Below, one piece after another: positions 35,552 through 45,509 of a stretch of 46,588 nucleotides of DNA. Position 1 is the stretch's first letter; every line of letters starts with the position of its first letter. The stretch is from NCBI GenBank assembly GCA_016218545.1, contig JACRDQ010000045.1, positions 1 to 46,588 of the forward strand, given 5' to 3'. The translations under genes and the position numbers were made by a program. The notes beneath the pieces are model-generated. The model saw only the letters and a list, made by a program, of their open reading frames with translations. It searched no databases and was not told where the DNA came from. The stretch is from Elusimicrobiota bacterium (GTDB lineage Bacteria; Elusimicrobiota; Elusimicrobia; UBA1565; UBA9628).

Positions 35552-38050
35552 CTAGGAGGCCGTCTTTTCCGCTCGCTCGCCGCTGAAGGCGAGCTTGTCC
35601 GGGTTGGCGGGGTCGACGTCCGTCTGGATGGTCGAGCCTCCCTTGAACTTCTTGAGGAGGATCTCCTCCGACAGAGGGTCCTCGATGAGGCGCTGGATGG
35701 TGCGCAGCAGAGGCCGAGCTCCGTAGTTCTGGTCGAACCCGGTCTTGATGAGCAGCTTCTGGGCCTCGACGGAGACCTCGAGCTTGAAGCCCTGGGCCTC
35801 GACCTTGGCGCTCACGCGCTTGAGCTGGAGCTGGAGGATCTCCCCCATCTCCTCCTCGGTCAGCGGCTTGAAGACCACGATCTCGTTGATGCGGTTGACG
35901 AACTCGGGGTTGAAGACCCGCTTGATCTCGTCCATGACCGTGGACTTCATCTTGTCGTAGTCGCGGGTGGAGGCCTCCTCGGCCGCCACGAACCCGAGGG
36001 ACTTGCCGCGAGAGATGAGCCGCGCGCCCACGTTGGAGGTCATGATGAAGACCGTGTTCTTGAAGCTCACTTTATGGCCGAGGTTGTCGCTCAAGACCCC
36101 GTCGTCCATGACCTGCAGGAGGATGTTGAAGATGTCGGGGTGCGCCTTCTCGATCTCGTCCATGAGCACCACGGAGTAGGGCTTGCGGCGCACCGCCTCG
36201 GTGAGCTGGCCGCCCTCCTCGTAGCCCACGTAGCCCGGGGGCGCCCCGATGAGCCTGGAGACGGAGAACTTCTCCATGTACTCGCTCATGTCGATGCGGA
36301 TGAGAGAGTCCTCGTTGCCGAAGAGGAACTCGGCCAGGGTCCGGGCGAGCTCGGTCTTGCCCACGCCCGTGGGCCCCAGGAAGAGGAACGAGCCGATGGG
36401 TTTCTTGGCGTCCTTCAAGCCCGCGCGGGAGCGCCGGATGGCCTGGGAGATGAGCTTCAAGGCCTCCTGTTGGCCGATGACCCGCTGGCGCAGGCTCGAC
36501 TCCATGTGCACGAGCTTCTCGGTCTCGGACTCGGTGAGGCTCGTGACCGGGATGCCGGTCCACTTGGCCACCACGGTCGCGATCTCCTCGGAGCCGATGG
36601 TCGGGATGGTCTGGTCGCGCTTCTCGCGCCACTTCTTCTTGCTGTCCTCGAGGGCCTTGCGGAGCTCCTTCTCCTTGTCGCGCAGGCGGGCGGCCTTCTC
36701 GTATTCCTGGCCCGAGATGGCGCCGGACTTGTCCTTGACGACCTTCTCGATCTCGACCTCCTTCTCCTTGAACTGCGGGGGGGTCTCGGAGGTCCTCAGG
36801 CGCGCGCGGGAGCCGGCCTCGTCGATGAGGTCGATGGCCTTATCCGGCAGGAAGCGCTCGGAGATGTAGCGGTCCGCGAGCTCGGCCGCGGCCTTCATGG
36901 CGGAGTCGTCGTACTTGACCTTGTGGTGCGACTCGTACTTGTCGCGCAGGCCCAGGAGGATGAGCACCGTCTCCTCGACGGACGGCGGGTCGACGACGAT
37001 GGGCTGGAAGCGGCGCTCGAGCGCGGCGTCGTGCTCGATGTGCTTGCGGAACTCGTCCATCGTGGTCGCGCCGATGCACTGGAGCTCGCCGCGCGCCAGG
37101 GCGGGCTTGAGCATGTTGGAGGCGTCGATGGCGCCCTCGGCCGCGCCCGCGCCGATGACCGTGTGCAGCTCGTCGACGAAGAGGATGACCGAGTTCTTGG
37201 AGCGCCGGATCTCCTCGATGATGTTCTTGAGCCGCTGCTCGAACTCGCCGCGGTACTTGGTGCCGGCCACGACGAGCGCCAGGTCCAGGGTCATGACGCG
37301 CTTGCCGGCCAGGATCTCCGGGATGTCGCCGGAGGCGATCTTCTGCGCCAGACCCTCGACGATGGCGGTCTTGCCCACGCCGGGGTCGCCGATGAGGACC
37401 GGGTTGTTCTTCGTGCGCCTAGCTAGGATCTGGATGAGCCGCTCGATCTCGTCGGCCCGGCCGATGACCGGGTCGAGCTTGCCCTCGCGCGCCAGGACCG
37501 TCAGGTCGCGGCCGAACTCGTCCAAGGTCGGGGTCTTGGACTTGGACTTGCCGCCCGAGCCGGACTGCTGGCCGCCGGCTGCGCCGCCGCCCTGGCCGCC
37601 CTGCGGCTGCTGGCCCTCGCCGAGGAGGTTCAAGACCTCCTCGCGCACCACCTCGAGCCTGAGGCCCAGGTTCTCGAGCACGCGGGCCGCCACGCCCTCC
37701 TCCTCGCGGATGAGGCCCAGGAGGAGGTGCTCGGTGCCCACGTAGGAGTGGCCCATGTGCTGGGCCTCTTCCACGGCGTACTCGAGCACCTTCTTGGCGC
37801 GGGGCGTGAAAGGGATCTCGCCCAGGAGCATGACGTTGTCGCCCGTGCCCACGATCTTCTCGATCTCCGCCCGGACGCGGCGGAGGTCCACGCCGAGGTT
37901 GGCCAGGACCTGGGCGGCCACGCCCTCGCCGAGGGCGATCAAGCCCAGCAGGATATGCTCCGTGCCCACGTAGTCGTGGTTGAGGCGCTTGGCCTCCTCC
38001 TGGGCGATGAGGATGACGCGCTGGGCGCGCTCCGTAAAACGATTGGACAT
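35552..38050 (-). CDS. clpC: ClpC-type AAA+ unfoldase
   Basis: An 832-residue protein-unfolding ATPase that normally feeds ClpP. Two N-terminal Clp repeats (residues 1-145) are followed by a Gly/Gln/Ser linker. AAA-1 has Walker A GDPGVGKT at 221-228. A UVR-type middle coiled region (KEKELRKALEDSKKKW, about 450) is followed by AAA-2 with Walker A GPTGVGKT near 560. The middle region marks it as ClpC rather than ClpA or ClpB. No clpP gene is in the window. The leader shows AGGAGA and a TATAAT box. Confidence 0.95.
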   Translation of the reverse strand: MSNRFTERAQRVILIAQEEAKRLNHDYVGTEHILLGLIALGEGVAAQVLANLGVDLRRVRAEIEKIVGTGDNVMLLGEIPFTPRAKKVLEYAVEEAQHMGHSYVGTEHLLLGLIREEEGVAARVLENLGLRLEVVREEVLNLLGEGQQPQGGQGGGAAGGQQSGSGGKSKSKTPTLDEFGRDLTVLAREGKLDPVIGRADEIERLIQILARRTKNNPVLIGDPGVGKTAIVEGLAQKIASGDIPEILAGKRVMTLDLALVVAGTKYRGEFEQRLKNIIEEIRRSKNSVILFVDELHTVIGAGAAEGAIDASNMLKPALARGELQCIGATTMDEFRKHIEHDAALERRFQPIVVDPPSVEETVLILLGLRDKYESHHKVKYDDSAMKAAAELADRYISERFLPDKAIDLIDEAGSRARLRTSETPPQFKEKEVEIEKVVKDKSGAISGQEYEKAARLRDKEKELRKALEDSKKKWREKRDQTIPTIGSEEIATVVAKWTGIPVTSLTESETEKLVHMESSLRQRVIGQQEALKLISQAIRRSRAGLKDAKKPIGSFLFLGPTGVGKTELARTLAEFLFGNEDSLIRIDMSEYMEKFSVSRLIGAPPGYVGYEEGGQLTEAVRRKPYSVVLMDEIEKAHPDIFNILLQVMDDGVLSDNLGHKVSFKNTVFIMTSNVGARLISRGKSLGFVAAEEASTRDYDKMKSTVMDEIKRVFNPEFVNRINEIVVFKPLTEEEMGEILQLQLKRVSAKVEAQGFKLEVSVEAQKLLIKTGFDQNYGARPLLRTIQRLIEDPLSEEILLKKFKGGSTIQTDVDPANPDKLAFSGERAEKTAS

Positions 38051-38089
38051 GTTATCTCCTGGGCCCGTCTGGGCGGCCCCTTGGGGCTC

Positions 38090-38095
38090 ATTATA
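38090..38095 (-). promoter_or_regulatory. -10 box for clpC
   Basis: TATAAT on the minus strand, 40 nt upstream of the clpC ATG. A GCCCC-tt-GGGGC hairpin (38076-38087) lies around the expected start of transcription and could be a regulator site. No CtsR or CIRCE operator was found. The leader has a clear AGGAGA ribosome-binding site. Confidence 0.5.
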
Positions 38096-38164
38096 TTAAC
38101 ATTTTCCGGAAAGATATCCACCCCTACCCGTGAGATGCCGTCCGGAAGGCCAAGGATTCCCGGC

Positions 38165-41100
38165 TCAGGCGTGCCCGTCGATGACCGCGAGGCTCTCCCC
38201 TTCCCTCAGGAAGAAGAGCTTGAAGCCCGCCCTCTCGCCCAGGGCGCGCTGCACCGCGTCCACGTAGGCCTGGCCCTGCCTGCGGTAGAGCCTGGCCTTG
38301 CGCTCGCGGCCGCGGCCGTCGAGCTTGTAGTCCCCCACCCAGAGCCTGCCGCCCTGGCGGTAGAGGATGTCGATGCTCCCCCGCACGACCTGGCTCCCCG
38401 CGGGCATGATGAAATGCGCCTCGCGGTCCAGGATCTCCGCTCCTGCCAGCTCCCGGGCCGCGGCAGAGGCGAGGAACCCCTCGAGCACGCTCCGGGCCTG
38501 GTCTCCGATGGCTTTCCAATCCGCCAGGGGATGACGGGACCGCAGGACCCTTTCGGCCCTGTCCACCGCCCTGTCCAGGCGGCTTTCGGCCTTGAAATCC
38601 CAGGATTCCAGGACCCGATGGCAGAGCTCGCCCAGGAGGGCTGCGTCCTCCTTGACCGCGGGCCTGGAGCGGCGGCCTCCGGGCCCGCGCTCCAGCGCGT
38701 CCTCGCTCTCGAGCCCTCCCTTCTCGGGCTCGTGGAGGTAGTCCGTCGGGGCCGCGAAGAGCGCCTTGGCCTGCGCCGCCTCGGCGGCCTCGAAGCGCTC
38801 CCTCCAGGCCGCGGCCAGGGTCGCATGCCGGGCCTCGGTCTTTGGCGCGGCCTCCGCAGCGGGACGCTCCGGCCGGGACGCGGAGCCAGCGTCTACGTAC
38901 TCCACGGGGATGGTCCAATCCCCTTCCAGGACCAGGCAGGGCGGGTTGGCGCCCTCAGGGATCCACGCTCCGGCGGAGCGCAGGGTCCGGGCGAAGGACC
39001 CGGCCTCTCCCTTTCGCAGGGCCCCGCCCCCCACCAGGATGAGCCGCTCCTTGGCCCGCGTCATGGCCACGTAGAGGAGCCGCAGGGCCTCGTGCTCCGA
39101 ACGCCTGGCTTCCTCGTCCGCGATGAGCGCCATGGCCGCGTCCGTCGCACCCGCCACGCGCAGTCCCACGCTGCCGGCCGACCAGTCCACCTCGGCCACA
39201 CCGTCCCCGCGGCCGGGCAGGCCCCGGCGCAGGTCCGGCAGGATCACGCTGCGGAACTCCAGGCCCTTGGCCTTGTGGATGGACATCAGACGCACCGCGT
39301 CGTAGTGCTCGTCCGCCAGGGGGCTCTCCCCTTCCTGGGCGTCGGGATCGGCGGCCGCGGCCGAGACCTCGGCCACGAACTCCTTCAAGGTGGCGCCCCT
39401 GGCGTCGTTGGCCTCCTTGGCGAGCCTCTTGAACTTGAGGAGGTTCGAGGCGGTCTGCTCGTGGTGGTAGGCCGCGCTGCACAGCTCGAGGAGGAAGGTT
39501 TCTTCGAAGACGCGCGAGACGAACGCGTCGAGCGGCTCCCTGCTCGCGTAGCGGCGCAGGCCCAGGAGCGTCCTGAAGAGCCTGGAGAGCGTCGCCGCGG
39601 TCCCGGGCCTGAGGCCCTCGGCCTTCCTCGGGTCGCCGAAGAGGGAGAGCGGCCCGGCCCCGCTCAAGGCGCAGAGCTCGGAGTCCGTCAAGCCCGCCAG
39701 GGGCGAGCGCAGCAGGCCCGCCAGGGCCGGTCCGTCCCCGGGGTCGTCGAGCACGGCGAGCAGGTTGGTGAAGTCGATGATCTCCTGGCTCCCGTAGAAG
39801 TACCGCTCGGACTCGACCGCGTAAGGGATGCCCGCGTCCTTGAGCGCCTGCAGATAGACGTTGATGGAGGTCGTCACGCGGAAGAGGACGGCGATGTCCT
39901 TGTAGGCCAGGCTCGCGCCCCGGTTGGAGCGGATCCAGTCCGCGATCCAGCGCGCCTCGGCCGCGCGGCAGTCCTCCACGGCCAGGGGCGCGTGCGAAGC
40001 CTTGGGGTCGCGCACGGCCGCGACGCTCACGGCCGCTCCAGCCGCCGACCCCGTCGCCTTCGCCGGAAGGATCGGGATGTACTCCGGCTGGAGCCCGTCT
40101 TCCTGGCGCATGAGCCGCCGGAACACCTCGTTGACCGGGCCGATGATGCCCTCGGCGCTCCTGAAGTTGCGCTGGAGCGCGCACCGCAGCGCCCCCTGGT
40201 CGAGGACGAGCCTCCTGAAGCCGTCGTAGGCGCGCATGTCCGCCCCGCGGAAACGGTAGATGGACTGCTTGGGGTCGCCCACGATGAAGAGCTTGCCCGG
40301 AGCCAGGCGCACTTCCCGCCAGTCCCGCGCCTGGGTTCCCGCCGCCTCGGCCAGGAAGAGCAGGAGTTCTCCCTGCTGAGGATCCGTATCCTGGAACTCG
40401 TCGATGAGAATCGCGTCGAAGCGCGCCTTGAGCTCCTGGCGGGCCGCGCCGCAGTCCCGGACCAGGGCCAGGGACTTGCAGAGCAGGCCGTCGTTGCTCA
40501 CGAATCCCCGGCGGGCGTGGAGCTCCTTGAGCCTCAGGCTGAACGGCTCGACCAGGGCCGCGGCCTTGACGATGAGGCTCTCCCCCTCCGGCGAGATCCC
40601 AGCCGCGACCTTGAGCCCGCGCTTGTAGAGCTCCTCGCCGGGCACGCTTTTCCAGCCGGCCGGCCACTTGAGCGGCGTCTTGCGCCAGGGCTCCAACCGT
40701 TCCGGAAGGTCCACGACCCGCCCCCAGCCCTCCACCGCCCCGGAGAGCCTCCGCCCGGCCTCGGTGATGGAGTCGCGGATGCCGCTCCTGCCCGGGTCGG
40801 CGGCGATGCGCTCGAGAGCCTTGAATTCGGCCAGGAAGCGCTCGAGCCTGGCTTTGACGCGGGGGGCCGGTCCGTGGACGCACTCGGCCGGGAGCTCCGC
40901 GGCCAGGGCCGCGGCCAGCTCCTTGAGCTCCGAAAGCGCGGCGAGCCTGAGGACGTCGAGCCAGGCCTCCTTGCGGGGAGCGTCCTCTCCGAGCTCCACC
41001 GAGAGCCACGCGAGCCACTCCTCCTCGAAGAGCTCGTCGAAGCTCTCCCCCATGTCCACCTTGAACTCGGGGTCGAGCCCGGCTTCCACGGGGTAGAGCC

Positions 41101-41560
41101 TCAGGATCGTGGCCGCGAGGTGATGGATGGTGCCGATAGCAGCGCGGTCCATGTCCTCCACGGCCGCCGCGGCCACGGACCGCACGTGGTCCTCGGACAG
41201 GCCGAAGCGCTGCCGTGCGGCCTCGACCCGCGCCAGGACCCTGGCCCGCTGCTCCGCGTCCTTGATCCGGCCCGGGGAGAGGATGTCGAGCAGCAGGCCC
41301 GAGACGCGCTCCTTGATCTCGCCCGCGGCCTTGTTCGTGAAGGTCACGGCCACGAGCCGGTCCACGGCCACGCCCTTTCCCCGGGGGCCGCCTGCCAGCA
41401 GGGCGTGGAAGATGCGGTCGGTCAGGAGCGTGGTCTTGCCCGTGCCCGCCCCGGCCTCGACCACGATGTTCCTGGCCAGCTCGAAGGCCGCGTCCCCGCG
41501 GCTGCGCAGGTCGGCGTCGAGCCCGGCGGCCAGGGACGCGGCGCGCTCTGCGCCCGTCAT
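38165..41560 (-). CDS. addA: AddA-type helicase-nuclease subunit
   Basis: A 1131-residue UvrD-like superfamily 1 helicase with a C-terminal nuclease. Motif I is EAGAGTGKTTLL (35-46), motif II is ILIDEFQDTDPQQ, motif III is FIVGDPKQSIYRFRGAD. Motif V is MSIHKAKGLEF and motif VI is LLYVAMTRAKERL. The C-terminal nuclease has SIDILYRQ then WVGDYKLDG, the D...DYK core of PD-(D/E)xK nucleases. With AddB it makes the enzyme that processes double-strand breaks for RecA loading. Its ATG overlaps the addB stop (ATGA). The final residues lie near the clpC promoter. Confidence 0.92.
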   Translation of the reverse strand: MTGAERAASLAAGLDADLRSRGDAAFELARNIVVEAGAGTGKTTLLTDRIFHALLAGGPRGKGVAVDRLVAVTFTNKAAGEIKERVSGLLLDILSPGRIKDAEQRARVLARVEAARQRFGLSEDHVRSVAAAAVEDMDRAAIGTIHHLAATILRLYPVEAGLDPEFKVDMGESFDELFEEEWLAWLSVELGEDAPRKEAWLDVLRLAALSELKELAAALAAELPAECVHGPAPRVKARLERFLAEFKALERIAADPGRSGIRDSITEAGRRLSGAVEGWGRVVDLPERLEPWRKTPLKWPAGWKSVPGEELYKRGLKVAAGISPEGESLIVKAAALVEPFSLRLKELHARRGFVSNDGLLCKSLALVRDCGAARQELKARFDAILIDEFQDTDPQQGELLLFLAEAAGTQARDWREVRLAPGKLFIVGDPKQSIYRFRGADMRAYDGFRRLVLDQGALRCALQRNFRSAEGIIGPVNEVFRRLMRQEDGLQPEYIPILPAKATGSAAGAAVSVAAVRDPKASHAPLAVEDCRAAEARWIADWIRSNRGASLAYKDIAVLFRVTTSINVYLQALKDAGIPYAVESERYFYGSQEIIDFTNLLAVLDDPGDGPALAGLLRSPLAGLTDSELCALSGAGPLSLFGDPRKAEGLRPGTAATLSRLFRTLLGLRRYASREPLDAFVSRVFEETFLLELCSAAYHHEQTASNLLKFKRLAKEANDARGATLKEFVAEVSAAAADPDAQEGESPLADEHYDAVRLMSIHKAKGLEFRSVILPDLRRGLPGRGDGVAEVDWSAGSVGLRVAGATDAAMALIADEEARRSEHEALRLLYVAMTRAKERLILVGGGALRKGEAGSFARTLRSAGAWIPEGANPPCLVLEGDWTIPVEYVDAGSASRPERPAAEAAPKTEARHATLAAAWRERFEAAEAAQAKALFAAPTDYLHEPEKGGLESEDALERGPGGRRSRPAVKEDAALLGELCHRVLESWDFKAESRLDRAVDRAERVLRSRHPLADWKAIGDQARSVLEGFLASAAARELAGAEILDREAHFIMPAGSQVVRGSIDILYRQGGRLWVGDYKLDGRGRERKARLYRRQGQAYVDAVQRALGERAGFKLFFLREGESLAVIDGHA

Positions 41561-44500
41561 GCGGCCTCCCCGCCCGCGGGAGCGGTCCTGCGCGCCTTCT
41601 CAAGAGCCTCGAAGAGGCCGGAGTTCCCGGCCCTCCAGCGGCTGGGCCCGTGCGCCTTCCTGCAGACATGTCCGAAGGAGCACCACTGGCAGGGGCCGCG
41701 GTAGCCCTCGTCCGGCGTGATGATGAAGCGGCCAGCCTCCATCATGCGCTTGAAGGCCGCGAGGTTCTCGAAGAACCTCCCGCAGAGCTGGGCGTGGTCC
41801 TCGGCCGAATACTCCTCCTTCCACGCGCCCTCTCCGCTCGACTCGATGCCGTAGAAGCCGGCGCTGACCGCCTTGGCATGCGCCAGGCCCAAGGCCTCGG
41901 TGGTCTTGACCAGCTCCAGGTACACGGGCGGCTGGAGCTCGGACATCTCGGAGAGCCTCCTCTTGAGGCCGTCCTTCTTGAGGCTCTTCTTGTAGTCGAC
42001 CACGCGATAGGACTTGCGGTCGGGTCCGCAATCCACCCGGTCCGCGAAGCCGTGGAACCTCATGCCCTTGACCACGCCGGAGAGACCGGCTTCCAGGTGC
42101 GTGGGAGTAAGACCCGTGGCAGCGATGTCCGCCAGGTCCTGCTCGGCCAGGGCCGCCAGGTTCCGGGACATGAGCCTCGTGAGTCCTTCCCAGAGCACGG
42201 GATAGACCCCGAACTCGCGCCATCGGTCCGGCCGGAGCTCGGCAGCCACGGCCTCCGAGAGCTTCGGCTGCCAGAGCTCTTCCTTCAGGGGCTTCCCGTC
42301 CGTCCGCTCCCAGACCCTCGCCGCGATGAGGCTGGCGTGGAACCTCTCCAGGATGCGGTGGTAAAGCTCGCCCCGCAAGCTGGGCACGAGCTCCCCGCCC
42401 TTGGACGGCTCGTCTCCCTCCGCCAGGCCGAGCACCCTGGCGCAGAAGAACTGGAACGGGCACTTGCGGAAGGTCTCCAGGCCGCTCGGCGAGAGGCCTT
42501 TGTCCTCCCAGCCCTGGACCACGGCCGCCGGAGTCTGGATGAGCCCGTCCATGTCGCCCGGCTCTCCCCTCCGGCCGAGCTCCGCGACCGCCTTCATCCC
42601 GGCCTCGAAGAGGCTCGGCTCGCGGAAAGCGCCGACATGGTTCTCGAGGCCCTTGAACAAGGCCCGGGGAGGCTCCTTGCGGATGGCGGCCAGCAGGCAT
42701 AGCTCCTTCGGCGCCAGGCGCCCGGGCTCGACAGCCTCGAGCTCGCGGAGCTTGGCCACGGGCTGTCGCGGCACCCTGGCAGAGACCGCGGATTCGAGGT
42801 CCTTGCCGCACGCCTGGCAGAGCTTCCTCAGGTAATCCGAGGCCGTGACCGCCCGGCCGCTCTCATCCGAGCGCTGGAACACGCAGTAGAGCCTGTCCGA
42901 TGCAGAGGATGCCAGCAGATAGAATAGGAGCCGCTCCTCCTCGTACCCCGGCCCCTTCTTGGCGCGGATGACATAGCCCGCGTCCCGTTCGAGGAAGGCA
43001 CGGGTCTCGTCGCGCAGGAGGAAGTCCTCGCGCACCTGCCTGGGAAAGACCCCTTCCTGCAGGCCGAGCAGGAAGAGCACGCGGAAGGATTCCCCGCGAG
43101 CATCCATGGCGTCGAGCACCCGCACCCCGCTGCGCTGCGGCCCCGAGTCCAGGGAGCTCCCCCTGAGCCGCTCGTCGATGGTGTCGAGGAACTCGTCCCA
43201 GTCCGCTCCAGGGCAGGCGGCCTCGAAGGAGGAGAGGCTCTCGATCCCCTCCAGGGCCGCCTGCCAGGCCGGGTATCCGGGGCTCCTGGGCCCGACCTCC
43301 AGGAACCGCTCGACGCTCGCAGCGGCATAGCGGGCCATCTCAGCCCATGGCCGCGCTTTCCCGGCCGGGGCCGGCCCCCTGGCCGCGGCCCTGAGGTCCT
43401 CGAGCAGGCGCCAGAGCCCGCGCGTGTCCTCCTTCGTGACCAGCAGGCCTTTGGCCCCGCGCTCGGCGCTCTCGGGATAGAGCTGAAGGTCCGCCTTGAG
43501 ATGCTGTCCCAGCATCCCCTCCCACTGCCTCCAACCCCCCTGGATGCCGAGCCTGGAGACCAGCAGCTTCCAGCGCGCCACCCGGCCGGAGCCCTGCCCT
43601 GCGGCGTCCGCGTAGGCGTCCGCCTTGAAATAGGGCGAGCCAGCCAGGTCCATGACTGCGGAGACCGGGAACTGCTTGCGATCCACCAGGAGCACGTTGA
43701 GGAGGAGCTTGGCCACGGGATGGCGGAGGAGCGGCTCAGCCGCGTCCATCGAATACGGGATGGCGTTCTCCTTGAACACCGCGGCCACGGCCGAGCGGTA
43801 GGGCTCGAGGGTCCTGGCCGCCAAGCCGATGTCTTCGAAACGGAGCGCCTCCCCGCCTTTTGCGGCCGCGGTCAGGGCCAGGATCTCCTTGGCAGCGGCC
43901 CAGACCTCGTCCGCCGCGCCCGAGGCGCTGATGACCGTCAGGGCTCCGGCCTTGGACAGTTCCGCGCATTTCTCCGGCGAGCCGAACGCGTCGAGCGCCT
44001 GACCCAAGGCCCGGGTCTCGAGCCCGGGCTCGAGGTGTTCGGGCGCGCCGGCCCCGGCATTGAGCTCGTAGAACCTCTTGGCGAAGGAGAACGCCGGATG
44101 GCCCTTCCGGTAGGGATAGAAGAGCGTGACCTCGGCAGCCTGCCGGACCGCATCGAAGAAATCGGCCTGGCTCCCGGTCAGGTCGTAGAAGCCGTAGTAG
44201 ACGATCTCCTGGTAGCGGGAGAGAGCCGAGGTCTTGGCTTCGGCCAGGATCTCGCTCGCCAGCCGCGCCAGGCCCGAGGGCGGCAGGACCTTCGCCTCCT
44301 GCAGGGCTGAAAGGTAGTCCTCCTGCAGGGCCAGCACCTGCCGAAGCCTGTCTGCGTGCTCGGCCTGAGCCAGGCGCTCTCCGAAAGCCTCCTGGAACCC
44401 CTCGGGCGTGAGCCCGCAGTCCACCAGGTCGCGGATGCTCGAGCGGTAGGCTGCTGCCAGGCCCCTGGGCAGGCGGCGGCCCTTGAGCCTGGCAGCAAGC

Positions 44501-44790
44501 AGGCGGTCGATGATCTTGTCGTGGAAGAGCCCGTCCGTCACCAGGCAGGGGTGCTTTTTGCCGTCCTCCTCCACGATCTCCGACGCGAGGCTGTGGAAGG
44601 TGTGGAACCGGCACCCCAGCACGGACCGCCCCCGCTCCAGGGCGAGCAGCCTCTGGAGCCGGGACACCATCTTCCTCGATGGCGCCACCACGGCGAACCC
44701 GCGGCCCTGGCCAGCCAGGTCCCTGACCTTGTCAACGAACGCGTCCTCCAGGGATGGCTGGAACGGCCCGCACACGACCTTCAGTCCCAT
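41557..44790 (-). CDS. addB: AddB-type helicase-nuclease subunit
   Basis: A 1077-residue protein. The N-terminal helicase-like part lacks a clear Walker A: the loop is CGPFQPSLEDAF, so it is likely inactive as an ATPase. The C-terminal nuclease has the core VVDYKKSLK. The Fe-S cluster cysteines flank it: one in FRKCPFQFFC and three in CQWCSFGHVC. These traits are typical of AddB. Gene order addB-addA and coupled stop and start fit. The start lies a few bases after a TATAAT box, so the transcript is probably leaderless. Confidence 0.88.
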   Translation of the reverse strand: MGLKVVCGPFQPSLEDAFVDKVRDLAGQGRGFAVVAPSRKMVSRLQRLLALERGRSVLGCRFHTFHSLASEIVEEDGKKHPCLVTDGLFHDKIIDRLLAARLKGRRLPRGLAAAYRSSIRDLVDCGLTPEGFQEAFGERLAQAEHADRLRQVLALQEDYLSALQEAKVLPPSGLARLASEILAEAKTSALSRYQEIVYYGFYDLTGSQADFFDAVRQAAEVTLFYPYRKGHPAFSFAKRFYELNAGAGAPEHLEPGLETRALGQALDAFGSPEKCAELSKAGALTVISASGAADEVWAAAKEILALTAAAKGGEALRFEDIGLAARTLEPYRSAVAAVFKENAIPYSMDAAEPLLRHPVAKLLLNVLLVDRKQFPVSAVMDLAGSPYFKADAYADAAGQGSGRVARWKLLVSRLGIQGGWRQWEGMLGQHLKADLQLYPESAERGAKGLLVTKEDTRGLWRLLEDLRAAARGPAPAGKARPWAEMARYAAASVERFLEVGPRSPGYPAWQAALEGIESLSSFEAACPGADWDEFLDTIDERLRGSSLDSGPQRSGVRVLDAMDARGESFRVLFLLGLQEGVFPRQVREDFLLRDETRAFLERDAGYVIRAKKGPGYEEERLLFYLLASSASDRLYCVFQRSDESGRAVTASDYLRKLCQACGKDLESAVSARVPRQPVAKLRELEAVEPGRLAPKELCLLAAIRKEPPRALFKGLENHVGAFREPSLFEAGMKAVAELGRRGEPGDMDGLIQTPAAVVQGWEDKGLSPSGLETFRKCPFQFFCARVLGLAEGDEPSKGGELVPSLRGELYHRILERFHASLIAARVWERTDGKPLKEELWQPKLSEAVAAELRPDRWREFGVYPVLWEGLTRLMSRNLAALAEQDLADIAATGLTPTHLEAGLSGVVKGMRFHGFADRVDCGPDRKSYRVVDYKKSLKKDGLKRRLSEMSELQPPVYLELVKTTEALGLAHAKAVSAGFYGIESSGEGAWKEEYSAEDHAQLCGRFFENLAAFKRMMEAGRFIITPDEGYRGPCQWCSFGHVCRKAHGPSRWRAGNSGLFEALEKARRTAPAGGEAA

Positions 44791-44798
44791 GCGCTCCT

Positions 44799-44804
44799 AT
44801 TATA
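44799..44804 (-). promoter_or_regulatory. -10 box for addB-addA
   Basis: A perfect TATAAT on the minus strand ends 8 nt before the addB ATG. The predicted transcription start is within a few bases of the ATG, so a leaderless mRNA is likely. The -35 is not clear. The 44791-44898 gap also holds a plus-strand -10-like TAGACT (44877-44882) for the next gene. Confidence 0.55.
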
Positions 44805-44898
44805 TGAGAATGGGCCCTTTACCGCATTTTTACCTCCTGTTAACAACCTGGCCACATCTTTCCGGTCAGGGCGGTGTAGACTATTCTTGGAGGAGTCC

Positions 44899-45495
44899 AT
44901 GACTACCAAACTTTCCACGGCCATGCTGGTCCTGACCATGTGCGCCGTCTCAAGCGAGGCCGCCACGACCCGGGCGGTCCATGTCAACCGGGGCACGTTC
45001 CGCGCAGTCTCGGTCCAGGGAAACAGCGCTTCCGCGTCCCCTTCCCCCGCAGCCTCCTTCTCGACTCCTGTCACAGCCATAGTCAGCCAGCCCGCCAACG
45101 TCTCCCAGCCGATGCGAGGCTTCTCCCCTGCCGGGACGAACTTCAACGGGAGCAAGCGGGGTTTCTCGGATTCCAACCCGCGCTTCAACGCCTTCAGAAC
45201 CTCCTGGCCCATCCGCAAGGAGGCCGACCCCGCGCCAGCTGCCGAGGAAGGCCCTCAGCCTGTGGTCGGAGCCCTCATCCGCACTGCCGGCTCCGGCTAC
45301 AAGGTCGGCGCTGCCAGCCCTTCCAGCATCCACGCCGTGGATGGCGGGTCGCAGTTCATCGAGCACCAGGTCGGCGGCCAGGCCATCGAAGGGGTGGGCC
45401 ACCGGCTGGTCCCGTACGACCCCAGCAAGCACGGCGCCAGCGGCGCCTCGCCCAGCTCCCCTCTCGGCACCGCAATCAGCCCCGGCAAATACTGA
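44899..45495 (+). CDS. small secreted protein of unknown function
   Basis: A 198-residue protein starting at an ATG preceded by GGAGGAG (44889-44895). A signal peptide (MTTKLSTAMLVLTMCAVSSEA) is followed by a Ser/Ala/Pro-rich low-complexity mature part with loose repeats of the type SxRF (RGFSDSNPRFNAF). It ends with PGKY. It has no Cys outside the signal and no known domain. The composition fits a flexible surface or periplasmic protein. It is divergent from addB. Confidence 0.7.
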   Translation: MTTKLSTAMLVLTMCAVSSEAATTRAVHVNRGTFRAVSVQGNSASASPSPAASFSTPVTAIVSQPANVSQPMRGFSPAGTNFNGSKRGFSDSNPRFNAFRTSWPIRKEADPAPAAEEGPQPVVGALIRTAGSGYKVGAASPSSIHAVDGGSQFIEHQVGGQAIEGVGHRLVPYDPSKHGASGASPSSPLGTAISPGKY

Positions 45496-45509
45496 CTCCT
45501 GCTCATTCT

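Noticed and set aside
38051..38164. CIRCE or CtsR operator for clpC
   Set aside because: No TTAGCACTC inverted pair and no repeated GGTCAAA-type heptamers were seen. Only a short GC hairpin is present.
37727..41704. Very long plus-strand open frame (about 1300 codons) opposite clpC and addA
   Set aside because: The composition is shadow-like, rich in Arg, Gly, Leu and Glu. The minus-strand genes carry all known motifs.
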